Assembly (NCBI RefSeq): GCF_004331435.1
Contig: NZ_SJKA01000004.1
Coordinates: forward strand, 124,001-188,000
Source of the DNA: Kribbella sindirgiensis
GTDB taxonomy: Bacteria; Actinomycetota; Actinomycetes; Propionibacteriales; Kribbellaceae
DNA length: 64,000 nt
Direction of reading: 5' to 3'
Shown piece after piece: positions 55,868 through 64,000 of the stretch. Each line of letters begins with the position of its first letter. The stretch's first letter is position 1. The position numbers and the translations under genes were made by a program. The notes beneath the pieces were generated by a model. The model saw only the letters and a program-made list of their open reading frames with translations, did no database searches and had not been told where the DNA came from.

Positions 55868-57066
55868 CGCAGGCCGCGGCTTGTGATTGCGAGGAGGATG
55901 AAGGCGATCATTCCGACGATCAGGTGCGAGTTGCCGGGGATCGACTGCCAGAAGGTCCAGTCGAGTTCGCGGTCGTCGCGGAAGGGGACCCACCAGATCG
56001 AGCGCAGGACGAACAGGCCGTAGAACAGTACGCCGGTGACGACCGCGGGGTTGAGGCCCCAGACACGGTTGATGCCGCGGATCAGGCTGACGCCGAGCGG
56101 GATGATCCACACCCAGTGGTGACTCCACGAGATGGGTGACGCGTACAGGACCGCGAGCGCCATCACGGAGATCGCGGTGACGCGCTCGTCGGCGAGCCAG
56201 TACTTGCGGGCCAGCCACAGCACCGCCAACCCGAACACGGCCGACAGCACGAACCAGGTCGGCTGCACCCAGCTCGCCTCGTCACCGATCCGGTGCAGGA
56301 AACCGTTGAACGACTGGTTGCCGGTGTACGCGAGCCCGCCGACCCGGTTCGCGTCCAGGATCACGTCGGTCCAGTACCGCCACGACTGGTGCGGCACGAT
56401 CGCGAACCCGATCGCCATCGTCGCGAGCAACCCCAGTACGGCGTTGCGCAGCGCACGCCACTGCTTCGTGACCACGAGCAACGCGAGGATCGGCAGCGGG
56501 GTGAGCTTGACGCCGATCGTCACACCGAGCCAGAACCCGCGCAGGCGCGCGTCGTTCGGGCGGATCAGGTCCAGCAGGATCATTGCGGTCAGCAACAGGT
56601 TGATCTGGCCGAACTGGATCGTCTGCCAGACCGGCTCGAGCAGCAGCGACAGCACGGTCAGCGCGATCAGCACCGCCGTACGCTTGCGCTGGGTCACGAA
56701 CGACCAGAACGTCTTCGTCAGGCTGGCCCGCCACAGCGCGGTGGTGCACAGCACCGAGATCGTCGTCCAGACCACCAGCGCGACACCCCACGGTACGGCG
56801 CCCAGCGGGACCATCGCGATCGCGGCGAACGGCGGGTACGTGAACGGGAGGTTCGAGCCGCCCGGGAGCTTCGCGTCGTACAGCGAGTCGCCGTGCAGCA
56901 GCACCGAGCCGCCCATCCGGTAGACGCGCAGGTCGATCATGCCGCCGTACAGATGGCCGATCCAGGCGCCGAGCGCCACCAGGATCGCGCATCCGGCGAT
57001 CGCGATGACGACGCGACGACGACCGGCCGGACGAGTTGGGGAGGATGCAGGGGTGGTCACGGTCAC
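55828..57066 (-). CDS. GT87-family polyprenol-phosphate-mannose mannosyltransferase
   Basis: 412 residues, about ten transmembrane helices, GT-C fold. Early loop IDLRVYRMGGSVLLHGDSLY with the conserved Asp/Glu-type acidic site, then LPFTYPPFAAIAMVPLG and VKLTPLPILALLVV, match the DUF2029/GT87 family. It adds mannose to lipomannan-type glycolipids outside the membrane. The GTG overlaps the HAD stop (GTGA). C-terminal SWSHHWVWIIPLGVSLIRG is typical. Confidence 0.9.
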   Translation of the reverse strand: MTVTTPASSPTRPAGRRRVVIAIAGCAILVALGAWIGHLYGGMIDLRVYRMGGSVLLHGDSLYDAKLPGGSNLPFTYPPFAAIAMVPLGAVPWGVALVVWTTISVLCTTALWRASLTKTFWSFVTQRKRTAVLIALTVLSLLLEPVWQTIQFGQINLLLTAMILLDLIRPNDARLRGFWLGVTIGVKLTPLPILALLVVTKQWRALRNAVLGLLATMAIGFAIVPHQSWRYWTDVILDANRVGGLAYTGNQSFNGFLHRIGDEASWVQPTWFVLSAVFGLAVLWLARKYWLADERVTAISVMALAVLYASPISWSHHWVWIIPLGVSLIRGINRVWGLNPAVVTGVLFYGLFVLRSIWWVPFRDDRELDWTFWQSIPGNSHLIVGMIAFILLAITSRGLRQDENSKSRPAQV

Positions 57067-57719
57067 GTCAGGTCGGCTCCGAACAGGGTTTCCAGCGCTC
57101 GCCGGGTCTCGTCGTACTCGGTGTGAAGAATCGCGGTCATCCCGACCGCACGGGCCCCGTCGACGTTGAGTTCCATGTCGTCGACGAACACGCACTCGGC
57201 CGGCTCCAGGCCGAGCCGGCCCGCGGCGAGCCGGAAGATCTCCGGCTCGGGTTTGCGCAGGCCCACCTCGCCGGAGATGACGATGTCGTCGAACATCCCG
57301 TCCCAGGTGTCCCGCGGGTACGTGTTGCCCCAGGAGTTCGACAGGAGCGCGGTCCGGATCCCGTGCTCGTTGACCCGGCGGACCAGCGCGGACATCGCGG
57401 GCTGGTGCTCGAAGTGCGCGAACATCCGCTCGATCAGTCCCTCCGCGGGCACCGGCGTACCGTCGCGGCGGACCAGGATCGCGGCGAGTTTGCGCTCGAA
57501 GTCGGGGACGGCGATCTGGCCGCGTTCGAGGGCGTGCACCGGGTTGAGCTCGGCGGTCACGGTCTCGTTGGGCAGCCATTTCATGACCGCTTCGAGGTAG
57601 GAGTCGAAGTCGAAATCGTCCAGCTCCGCCCAGCGCCGCAACGCCGGCTCCAGGCCCGAGGTGAGCACACCGCCCCAGTCCACCAGCAGACCACGCGGCA
57701 CCGACCGCTCCTCGACCAT
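57063..57719 (-). CDS. HAD-family hydrolase
   Basis: 218 residues. HAD motifs: LLVDWGGVLTSG (nucleophile Asp; the +2 Asp is Gly, as in the epoxide-hydrolase-N-like/X3-type group), LLSNSWG, Lys in LRKPEPEIF, and FVDDMELNVDGARAVGM. The start MVEERSVPRG gives a normal N-terminus; a longer frame adds 22 poor residues. Coupled to the GT87 gene. It may dephosphorylate a sugar or lipid phosphate, but the substrate is unknown. Confidence 0.9.
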   Translation of the reverse strand: MVEERSVPRGLLVDWGGVLTSGLEPALRRWAELDDFDFDSYLEAVMKWLPNETVTAELNPVHALERGQIAVPDFERKLAAILVRRDGTPVPAEGLIERMFAHFEHQPAMSALVRRVNEHGIRTALLSNSWGNTYPRDTWDGMFDDIVISGEVGLRKPEPEIFRLAAGRLGLEPAECVFVDDMELNVDGARAVGMTAILHTEYDETRRALETLFGADLT

Positions 57720-57792
57720 GCGCGCAAGCCTACTCAGCCGACGGTCGCCCTCACCCTCCCGACCCTGCCCGTCACACGCTGTCAACCTTGGT

Positions 57793-58587
57793 TCAGCGGT
57801 TGTATTCGATGCTCACATCACCGGATGAGGTCTTCGCGGTGATCGTCCGGGTCGCGCCCGGATCGATCTTCACGTTGGCCGACTCGTCACCCGACGACGT
57901 GTCGGTGTCGACCTTGTACGCCTCGGTCCCGGACGGGATCCGGATCGAAACATCCCCGGAACTCGTCTTGGCCTCGACCGTCTGCGGCGCGACGCTGAAG
58001 TCCAGCGACGTACTCCCGGAACTGCTGTGCGTCGTCACCGACGTCGCACCGATCCCGTCCGCCTCGAGATCACCGGAGCTCGACTTCAGATCCAGCGGCC
58101 CACGAATCTCATGCGCCTCGATATCACCCGAACTCGACCTCAGCTGGGTCGCGCCCTCGATGCCGGTGACCGTCATGCGCCCACTGCTGCTCTCCACCGT
58201 GAGCTTCACATCCCGAGGCACCGTCAGCACGTACGTCGTCTTGCACCCGAACGACAGGAATCCGCACCCGCCGCTGTCCAGCTCGAGCTTGCCTTCGCTC
58301 TCGCTGTACGTCTCGTCCGGATCCGAGCCGAACACGTTCCGCTCGGACTGCCGGTCGACCTTGACCTCGGTCCCGTCACCCGGCCGTACCTCGATCGTCG
58401 CGGAGCCGCCCTTCACGAGCAGCGCATTCCCCTGCACCGGGTAGCTGGTCTGGCTGTTCTTGGTGCCCTCGGTCAGCCCCGTGAGCGCCCAGTACGCCCC
58501 GCCGAGGATAAGAGCGACGGAGATCGCGATCCCGTACCGCCGCTCGACGCTCATCGAGCTCCGCGGCCGGCCTTGGACATCGGACAT
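57793..58587 (-). CDS. DUF4097 (beta-helix) membrane-anchored protein
   Basis: 264 residues. One transmembrane helix at about 18-38 (GIAISVALILGGAYWALTGL), then a DUF4097 beta-helix with repeating S/T-S-S-G-D turns (VESSSGRMTV, LRSSSGDIEA, LKSSSGDLEA, AKTSSGDVSI, and again). Such proteins are thought to be cell-surface adhesin- or sensor-like. Cys pair GGCGFLSFGC. No partner gene on the same strand nearby. Confidence 0.88.
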   Translation of the reverse strand: MSDVQGRPRSSMSVERRYGIAISVALILGGAYWALTGLTEGTKNSQTSYPVQGNALLVKGGSATIEVRPGDGTEVKVDRQSERNVFGSDPDETYSESEGKLELDSGGCGFLSFGCKTTYVLTVPRDVKLTVESSSGRMTVTGIEGATQLRSSSGDIEAHEIRGPLDLKSSSGDLEADGIGATSVTTHSSSGSTSLDFSVAPQTVEAKTSSGDVSIRIPSGTEAYKVDTDTSSGDESANVKIDPGATRTITAKTSSGDVSIEYNR

Positions 58588-58685
58588 GACGCTCCCTCAA
58601 GTACAGGTCGAAGTGCTTCCAACACTGGCACATCGCGGCCCTGCTGTCGGCGGGGATATCCCCCAACTCGACCCTGGTTCCGGCG

Positions 58686-59963
58686 TCAGGCAGGGACGGA
58701 ATGGAGGTCGTTGGCCACCGCCGTGGCGAGCTGCTGGAACGCCTTCCGCAGCTTGCTCGACTTCGCGGCCTCGGCCAGGCTGCGCCCGTGCGCGACCGCG
58801 GTGTCGGCCGCGCTCAGGTCGTACGGCAGGAGGGCTGCGTTGTCGACCCCGGCGTACTGCCGCAGCGCGTCCAGCGCCGCGTCACCCGGTGAACCGCCGA
58901 GCGACCCGGACCGCAGCCGGTTCACCACCACTCGGGTGTTGACGGACGGTACGACGGCGCGCAGGTCGTGAACCGCCCTGATCAGGCGGGTCAGACCGAC
59001 CGGGTCCGCCGTACCGACGACAACGACCTCGTCGGCCTCCTCGAGCGTCACCACGGTCGCCCCGTTGCGCCGCGGCGCCAGCGAGTCGAACGAGATCTCC
59101 TCGTCGGTCTCGATACAGAACCCGGCGTCCACCACCGTGATCGGGGCCAGCGTGCGCGCGGTCGACCAGATTGCCTCGACCGCAGCGGGCCGCAGCTCCG
59201 TCCACCGGTCGGCCCGGCTGAGGCCGGTCAGCACCAGGAGGTGCGGGTTCATCTCGCGGGCGTGCCGGGCGAGCATCACCATGTCGAGCGAGCCGTTCGA
59301 CGCCGAGCGTGCCGCGGCGGCCAGACCGGAGGTCTCGTCGAGCATCCCGAGCATCTGCGCCACGGTCCCGCCGTACACGTCGACGTCCGCGAGCAGCGTC
59401 GGGACCCGCTTCGCGGCCAGCTCAGCGGCGAGATTCACCGCGACCGTCGTCCGCCCGGGCGCGCCGGTCGGTCCCCAGACCGCGACCAGCCTGCCCGTGC
59501 CCTGCGGAAAGGCAGGCGGCTGCGGGTCGCCTGCGTTCTCCGGCGAGAGCGGGACGAAGCCGCCCGCGAAGTGCGAGCTCGTGACCGGCGGGCCGGCCTC
59601 GACCGCCTCGGAGATCGCGCGGCCGAGATCCGCGGGACTCACGTCGGCGGGCAGGATCCGCTCGATTCCCATCCGGCTCAGCCGGTCCTCGGCACCGAAC
59701 GGCGCACCGGTCTCCAGAGGGTCGACCAGGGCGAGCACGGCGATACCGCGGGCGTACAGGGCGGCGACAGCGTCGGACGACAGCCGCGGCAACGCGTCGG
59801 CGAGCAGCACCGCACGGGCCTGGCCGCTCGCAGCCGCCGCCATCACGTCAGCGACATCGACACAGCGCCGTACGATCCGGATCCCGGGAGCGCCCTCGGT
59901 CCGGCGTACGACATCTGCTTCCCACGGAGCCCCGGTCACGGCCAGCAACACTGGGACCGACAT
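58686..59963 (-). CDS. CpaE/TadZ-like MinD-family ATPase
   Basis: 425 residues. N-terminal receiver-like domain at about 1-130 without the usual phospho-acceptor pattern, then a ParA/MinD ATPase with a deviant Walker A (WGPTGAPGRTTVAVNLA) at about 160-176, VDAGFCIE and RVVVNRL. CpaE/TadZ localise Flp-pilus machines, but no tad pilus genes lie nearby. Its start overlaps the SAF-domain gene stop (TGATG). It may position an envelope machine, perhaps the Sec region to its right; inference. Confidence 0.87.
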   Translation of the reverse strand: MSVPVLLAVTGAPWEADVVRRTEGAPGIRIVRRCVDVADVMAAAASGQARAVLLADALPRLSSDAVAALYARGIAVLALVDPLETGAPFGAEDRLSRMGIERILPADVSPADLGRAISEAVEAGPPVTSSHFAGGFVPLSPENAGDPQPPAFPQGTGRLVAVWGPTGAPGRTTVAVNLAAELAAKRVPTLLADVDVYGGTVAQMLGMLDETSGLAAAARSASNGSLDMVMLARHAREMNPHLLVLTGLSRADRWTELRPAAVEAIWSTARTLAPITVVDAGFCIETDEEISFDSLAPRRNGATVVTLEEADEVVVVGTADPVGLTRLIRAVHDLRAVVPSVNTRVVVNRLRSGSLGGSPGDAALDALRQYAGVDNAALLPYDLSAADTAVAHGRSLAEAAKSSKLRKAFQQLATAVANDLHSVPA

Positions 59964-60622
59964 CAGCTGTCCTTCCGGACCAGGGTCGGCTCGCCGGCGC
60001 TGAGCGCGGTGAGAGCGGCCGGGATCCGGGGAAGATCAGCCGAGGCCAGCGCGATGGTCACCTGTCTGCGCGCCGAACCGCCGGACACGCCCTTCACCGA
60101 GTCGATCTGCAGCACGCGGACACTGCTCCACAACGGCCGGGCGGGCTGCCCCTCCTCCTTCGGCACCACCCACACGTCCACCACATCGCCGGGCGCGGTG
60201 TCGGACGGGAGGCGGCCGGCCGCGACCGACAGCGGGAACTCGGTGCGGTCCTGGTCGGACTCGGGTACGGCGGCGTCCTTCGGCACGAACTCGCCCTGAC
60301 CGACCGTGCGGCCGACGACCAGACCCTTCAGATCGGCGTCGGCGGCCAGATACCGCGCCGAGTCGTCACCGCTGGTGAAACGGACCCTGACCGTGGTCAG
60401 GTCGTCGTCGGTGAGCGGGGTCCCGGCCTTCAGTTCGTGCTTGGCCGCCCAGATCGTGGTGGTGTCGTCGGCGGACGACAGCAGCTTGGCCCCGGCCAGC
60501 GCGGTGACGGCGACCAGCAGTACGCCGAGCACCAGGCGGCCGTCCTTCCAGCGCGCCTTCCGGTTGCGCTGGGCCGGTGCGGCCGGCGCGCCGAAGCCAC
60601 TTCGCACTGCAGTCTCGACCAC
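59963..60622 (-). CDS. SAF-domain (CpaB/RcpC-like) membrane protein
   Basis: 219 residues. Transmembrane helix at about 28-50 (GRLVLGVLLVAVTALAGAKL), then a SAF domain at about 58-125 (AAKHELKAGTPLTDDDLTTV, VVGRTVGQGEFVPKDAAVPE) as in CpaB pilus proteins. Coupled to the CpaE-like ATPase. The pair occurs without pilin genes; it may serve another envelope assembly. Confidence 0.87.
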   Translation of the reverse strand: MVETAVRSGFGAPAAPAQRNRKARWKDGRLVLGVLLVAVTALAGAKLLSSADDTTTIWAAKHELKAGTPLTDDDLTTVRVRFTSGDDSARYLAADADLKGLVVGRTVGQGEFVPKDAAVPESDQDRTEFPLSVAAGRLPSDTAPGDVVDVWVVPKEEGQPARPLWSSVRVLQIDSVKGVSGGSARRQVTIALASADLPRIPAALTALSAGEPTLVRKDS

Positions 60623-60795
60623 TTCGTCTCCCCAGTCGGCGTCTTTGGATCCCGATCCCGGGACATTCTGCCTGCTCGCCGCTCGCAGGGTGAACGGTCA
60701 TCCACAGGCTGTCATGGCCTGGGGACAAACTCGGCGATCCACCCGCCAACCGTGGCAAACTGAAGAAACCAGCCACTATCCGAAGGAGTACGACG

Positions 60796-61044
60796 ATGCC
60801 GGGTCCCCGCTTCCTCCAGCTCGCCGACGTCGCCGAGGTCCTCAACATCTCCGCGAACCAGGTCTACGCACTGGTCCGCCGCGGTGACATCCCCGCCGTC
60901 AAGATCGGCGGCCGCGGCCAATGGCGCGTCGAGTCCGCCGAGCTGGAGAAGTACATCGAACGCCTCTACACCGAAACCAAACAGTTCATCGACACCCACC
61001 CCTTCGGCGAAGAGGTCGACACCACCGAGGACGCCAACCTCTGA
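60796..61044 (+). CDS. BldC-like excisionase-fold DNA-binding protein
   Basis: 82 residues: FLQLADVAEVLNISANQVYA at 6-25 and LVRRGDIPAVKIGGRGQWRV form the winged helix of MerR/excisionase (BldC) type. GAAGGAG precedes the ATG. BldC regulates differentiation genes in Streptomyces, binding DNA head to tail. It is divergent from the SAF/CpaE pair, which could be a target. Confidence 0.9.
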   Translation: MPGPRFLQLADVAEVLNISANQVYALVRRGDIPAVKIGGRGQWRVESAELEKYIERLYTETKQFIDTHPFGEEVDTTEDANL

Positions 61045-61083
61045 CTTCCGCCTCTCTCAGCGGGCTGGCGCTAGAGGGGCAGG

Positions 61084-61123
61084 GCACAGGAAGTGGGGTC
61101 TGGAAACAAGCAATAACCTGTTC
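61084..61123 (+). repeat. Copy A of a 40-base dispersed element
   Basis: GCACAGG, then about 26 bases containing TGGAAACAAGCAATAA, then CCTGTTC. It is 32/40 identical to the copy at 28822-28861; its dyad has one mismatch. It lies in the 150-bp gap between two convergent genes. Confidence 0.5.
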
Positions 61124-61194
61124 CGCGCCTCCGGGAGGGGTGCACTGGCACGGTGGATGGTCGGGGAGTCCAGGCGGGGTGTGCTGGCCGGGGG

Positions 61195-61743
61195 TTAGCG
61201 GCGGCGGAGGGCTCGGAGGGCTTGGGTGGGGACCAGGCGGACGTTGTAGACCTCGCTGCGGCGGCGGGGGGCGTCCAGTGGGTGCTCGGCGAGCTCCAAG
61301 AAGTCGGCGCCGACGCGGTCGATGGTGCCGGTGACCGGACCTCCCGCACTGCAGAACAGTGTGACCGGTGAGCGATCCCGCGCGATCCCCCGCAGCAGAT
61401 GCGTCAGGCCGAGCTTCCCCTCGACAGCTCCGACCGCCGGCTCCGCCCACGGCCCGAGCCGGTGTACGGCGACCAGCGCGTCGACCGGGATCAGCCACTC
61501 CTCGTAGCGCTCGGTCTCGAGCAGCAGGCAGTCCTTCCCGACCCGGCTGAGCAGCCCGCGGACCGGCTCCGCGTCCATCAGTTCGACGCGTACGACGGTG
61601 TTCACCGCCCCGCGCAGACGGTCCAGCACCGTGATCTTCCCGACCTCGGCGCGGATCCGATCGGCCACTTCGCCGTACAGATCGCTCTCCTGGAGCGCCT
61701 CGAACTGCGACTCCAGGTCCGCGAACAACGCATCCCACCGCAT
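61195..61743 (-). CDS. Conserved hypothetical protein, convergent to BldC-like gene
   Basis: 182 residues, no membrane helix. N-terminal helix (LFADLESQFEALQESDLYGE), then two similar beta segments: VNTVVRVELMDAEPVRGLLS and CSAGGPVTGTIDRVGADFLE, each followed by RYEEWLIPVDALVAVHR or VYNVRLVPTQALRALRR. This looks like an internal duplication of an Sm/PRC-like barrel. Function unknown; found beside Rv3235/LysM genes here. Confidence 0.82.
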   Translation of the reverse strand: MRWDALFADLESQFEALQESDLYGEVADRIRAEVGKITVLDRLRGAVNTVVRVELMDAEPVRGLLSRVGKDCLLLETERYEEWLIPVDALVAVHRLGPWAEPAVGAVEGKLGLTHLLRGIARDRSPVTLFCSAGGPVTGTIDRVGADFLELAEHPLDAPRRRSEVYNVRLVPTQALRALRRR

Positions 61744-61830
61744 GACCGTGAACCTACCGGTCCCGGGCTCCACCGCGCCCCGCGACCGTCACCGTCCGCC
61801 GTGGAAACCAACGCAGCGTGCGTTAAGGAC

Positions 61831-61861
61831 TTGCAAAGCTGACGTAGTACCGGTCTATAGT
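61831..61861 (+). promoter_or_regulatory. Candidate promoter of the LysM gene
   Basis: TTGCAA (61831-61836) and TATAGT (61856-61861) with a 19-base spacer, about 50 bases before the LysM start. Downstream lies a near-direct repeat AAAGCAAACT/AACGCAAACT (61871-61890). The spacer is longer than ideal. Confidence 0.35.
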
Positions 61862-61912
61862 GGTCAAGCCAAAGCAAACTAACGCAAACTCATAGGTCGG
61901 GGGCGAAGCGGG

Positions 61913-63037
61913 ATGAACGCGATGATCCGGGTGATCAAAGGCACGCTCGCGCTGGCAGGTCTGGTCGGCCTCGGCCTGCTCCTGCGGTGGTTCACCGCCG
62001 GCTCGATCAGCGGCCTGCGGACCTACGACCTGGACTCGCTGACGGTTCTCGCCGTCGGGACGGTCGCCTGGATCGCGTACGGGTGGCTGGTGCTGGCCGT
62101 CGTACTCACGGCACTCGAGCAGATCCCGGGCGCGGTCGGCGCTCTCGCCGGAGCCATCGCGGGCCGGATCACCACCAAGACCGCCCGAGCCCTACTCCGC
62201 TCCGGCCTCGGCGTAGCCGCCGTCACTCCCCTGACCGTCAGCGCGGCCCACGCCGCCCCCAGCGACACCGCCCACGTCCAGCAATGGACCAACCCCGCCA
62301 CCACGAACAACTACCGCGCCACCGAACCCCGCTCGGCGGTCGAACTCGGCGGCTCCGAGACCGCGCCGGAGCAGGTCACCCGGCCGCGCGCCGACTATCG
62401 CGCCACTGAGCCCGCGTCGACCGTGCAGCTCGGCGGCCAGGAGCCCGCCGTGCGCGGCACCGAGAGCACGGCCAACACCGACGACTACCGAGCGACCGAG
62501 CCCCGCTCCACGGTCGAGCTGGGCAGCACGCCGCAGCCCAACCACCGCGCTACCGAGCCACCCTCCCAAGTCCACCTGACCGCCCCGACGACACCCGATG
62601 AGGCCACCAGCCGCACGACCACGGACCGGCGTACGGCGTCTGGGCGGCCTGCAGCTCCCACCGACTCCCCGAAGAACGGGAATCACCTGCCCACGAACGG
62701 AGAGAAGGGCGGGAACGACGCGCCCGTGGGCGGGCGGGCTCGGGTGGGGGTGCCGGATCGGCCGACGGCTGGTGCGCCGACCCGGTACACGGAACTGCGG
62801 GCGGCCGTTCCCGTGCGGGTCGTCGTACGGAAAGGCGACTCGCTCTGGAGCCTCGCCGCCCGTGAACTCGGCCCGAGCGCGACCGCCGAAGCGATCGCCG
62901 CCCGCTGGCCGGACTGGTACGCCGCGAACCGCCACGTGATCGGGAACGACCCCGACCTCATCCTCCCCGGGCAGGTACTCCGCATCCCGCCCGTACCCAC
63001 CGGCGACCACCTCCCGCCCCACTCCCAGGAGCAGTGA
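61913..63037 (+). CDS. Membrane-anchored LysM-domain protein with RATEP repeats
   Basis: 374 residues. Three hydrophobic helices (about 6-28, 43-68, 94-112), then a linker with four copies of a RATEP motif: YRATEPRSAVELGG (134), YRATEPASTVQLGG (162), YRATEPRSTVELG (192), HRATEPPSQV (211); then a Pro/Gly-rich part and a C-terminal LysM at about 302-358 (VRKGDSLWSLAARELG, LILPGQVLRIP). LysM binds peptidoglycan. It ends 1 base before the Rv3235-family gene, so the two are an operon. Confidence 0.87.
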   Translation: MNAMIRVIKGTLALAGLVGLGLLLRWFTAGSISGLRTYDLDSLTVLAVGTVAWIAYGWLVLAVVLTALEQIPGAVGALAGAIAGRITTKTARALLRSGLGVAAVTPLTVSAAHAAPSDTAHVQQWTNPATTNNYRATEPRSAVELGGSETAPEQVTRPRADYRATEPASTVQLGGQEPAVRGTESTANTDDYRATEPRSTVELGSTPQPNHRATEPPSQVHLTAPTTPDEATSRTTTDRRTASGRPAAPTDSPKNGNHLPTNGEKGGNDAPVGGRARVGVPDRPTAGAPTRYTELRAAVPVRVVVRKGDSLWSLAARELGPSATAEAIAARWPDWYAANRHVIGNDPDLILPGQVLRIPPVPTGDHLPPHSQEQ

Positions 63038-63038
63038 C

Positions 63039-63917
63039 ATGAGCCAGCCCCACCGCCTCCAGCCGGAAGACCTCCCGCTGGAACACCCCCAGCCCACTGC
63101 TCCGCTCACCGCCGCCCCCACCCACCAGGACGCAACGGAGGCTCCCATGGCCGCCCCAACCACATCGCCTGCCCCTCACGCTGTCCCCACCGCCACAGAT
63201 GCCCCGACAACCAAGCCTGCAGCCGCTGACACTCCGGCTACTGGCACGCCGGTGGATGTGGTGGGGATGTTGGCTGCGGTGGCTCGGCCTCGGTTGGCGT
63301 CGGTTGTCGGGGGTGAGCACGCTGTGCCGGCGACCGCGCGTTACGCCGGCGAGCTGACCGATGGGGCGTTGGCGCTGCGGTTGCAGGCGATCACGCGCCT
63401 CGGTGTCGTGTCGGTGCCACCGTTGACCGCTGCTCCAGAAGAGGAGGACAGCGTGGTGCCGTCGGTTGCAGGCGTCACGCACTCGGTCGCGGCGCCTGGG
63501 CAACCTGACGGGGCCCAGGCGCCGCTCAAGCCAACCGACACCGCCCTCGCCAGGGCGGGGGTGCCGGGGGCGGGTCCGGTGTTGCCGGAGGTTCGGGTTT
63601 GGGGGGCTCGGTTGGCTCAGGCGGTTTCGGAGGTGCTGGCGGGGGATCGGCCGATTTCGCAGCTGGTGCGGTTCACCGACGACGTGGTGTTCATGGAGTT
63701 GAACCGGCGGGTGCGGATGCTCGGGATGAACTCGACCGCGGGCACTCGTGGCGCGAACGAGAAGAGCACCGTGCGTTCGGTGCGGGTGTTCATGCCGGAG
63801 CCGCGGATCGCCGAGGTCGCCGCGCATGTGCGGCACGGGCAGCGTTCGCGGGCGGTCGCGTTTCGGCTGGAGGTCCGCCGCAACCGCTGGGTCTGCACCG
63901 CACTCGAACTCGGGTAG
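63039..63917 (+). CDS. Rv3235-family protein
   Basis: 292 residues. A long Pro/Thr/Ala-rich N-terminal half (about 1-190) is followed by the family domain (about 190-292): VWGARLAQAVSEVLAGDRPI, SQLVRFTDDVVFMELNRRVR, VRSVRVFMPEPRIAEVAAHV, and the end VRRNRWVCTALELG. In mycobacteria the homologue lies near secA1, so secA may follow past the window edge; not visible here. It is coupled to the LysM gene. Biochemical role unknown. Confidence 0.9.
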   Translation: MSQPHRLQPEDLPLEHPQPTAPLTAAPTHQDATEAPMAAPTTSPAPHAVPTATDAPTTKPAAADTPATGTPVDVVGMLAAVARPRLASVVGGEHAVPATARYAGELTDGALALRLQAITRLGVVSVPPLTAAPEEEDSVVPSVAGVTHSVAAPGQPDGAQAPLKPTDTALARAGVPGAGPVLPEVRVWGARLAQAVSEVLAGDRPISQLVRFTDDVVFMELNRRVRMLGMNSTAGTRGANEKSTVRSVRVFMPEPRIAEVAAHVRHGQRSRAVAFRLEVRRNRWVCTALELG

Positions 63918-64000
63918 AGCGCAATTTGATTGTGGGTATTTCGTCATCTGGCCGCTGCTGGGGCGGCGTACGGTGGCCGGGGTCGTCTGGTTCGGGGGAA

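Noticed and set aside
57793..58200. Repeated SSGD-coding units as possible DNA repeat array
   Set aside because: They are turns of the DUF4097 beta-helix, with varying codons.
1..64000. tRNA, rRNA, CRISPR array, IS element or prophage genes
   Set aside because: Read on both strands; no cloverleaf-like tRNA, regular repeat-spacer array, transposase or phage structural gene seen.
63918..64000. Start of the next gene at the right edge
   Set aside because: No start codon with a ribosome site or recognisable coding sequence in these 83 bases.

Overview
The window is high-GC DNA from an actinomycete. Evidence: GTG and TTG starts, dense ATGA/TGATG/GTGA overlaps, two actinobacterial-type ECF sigma factors, PASTA and LysM proteins, a BldC-like excisionase-fold protein, an Rv3235-family gene, a Ku protein with a Lys/Ala-rich tail, and large NAD-dependent glutamate dehydrogenase. 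The mix of carbohydrate genes and regulators fits a soil member of the Propionibacteriales such as Kribbella; that placement is inference. No tRNA, rRNA, CRISPR array, prophage or intact insertion sequence was seen.

Layout. 1-3.5 kb: start of NAD-glutamate dehydrogenase, then a tightly coupled minus-strand redox operon (Ser-rich membrane protein, ApbE, ferric-reductase-like membrane protein, NuoF-like flavo/FeS protein, 3Fe-4S ferredoxin). 3.6-8.9 kb: MarR/NmrA divergon with twin operators, two damaged-looking DJ-1/PfpI genes, a GlxA-type AraC regulator and an EamA exporter. 9-17.8 kb: a signalling block with an ECF sigma factor and its membrane partner, a PASTA protein, a second sigma factor, a small beta-rich protein, a TPR-CHAT cysteine protease and a cytoplasmic-looking subtilisin. 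17.8-19.3 kb: alpha/beta hydrolase and SDR. 19.4-27.7 kb: fructan-type sugar locus (GH43, GH32, LacI, ABC importer, second GH32) with twin CAATACGTATTG operators. 27.7-30.4 kb: a secreted protein, an orphan CoA-transferase subunit A and a thiolase with a large internal deletion. 30.4-35.5 kb: LysR, a two-component system, tryptophan 2,3-dioxygenase and membrane proteins. 35.6-37 kb: secreted GH76.

37.2-43.2 kb: a four-gene operon whose genes overlap by 4-8 nt: a membrane protein with two septum-formation-like extracellular domains, a GrpE-like protein, an Hsp70 and a membrane-anchored OmpA-like protein. This is the best candidate here for an undescribed system; the TPR-CHAT/subtilisin/sigma block is the second. 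43.2-54 kb: single genes and short pairs (DUF2505, zinc ribbon behind an RBS-masking hairpin, lipase/TetR, PruA/TetR, Ku, DUF6912, WS/DGAT). 54-64 kb: cupredoxin-like lipoprotein plus polytopic membrane protein, GT87 mannosyltransferase, HAD, DUF4097, a CpaB-/CpaE-like pair, a BldC-like protein, a LysM protein and an Rv3235-family protein. In other actinobacteria the last gene type lies near secA, so secA may follow beyond the window edge.

Only one stretch over 300 bases lacks a gene: 47401-47748. It holds a large nested palindrome and nothing else I can name.
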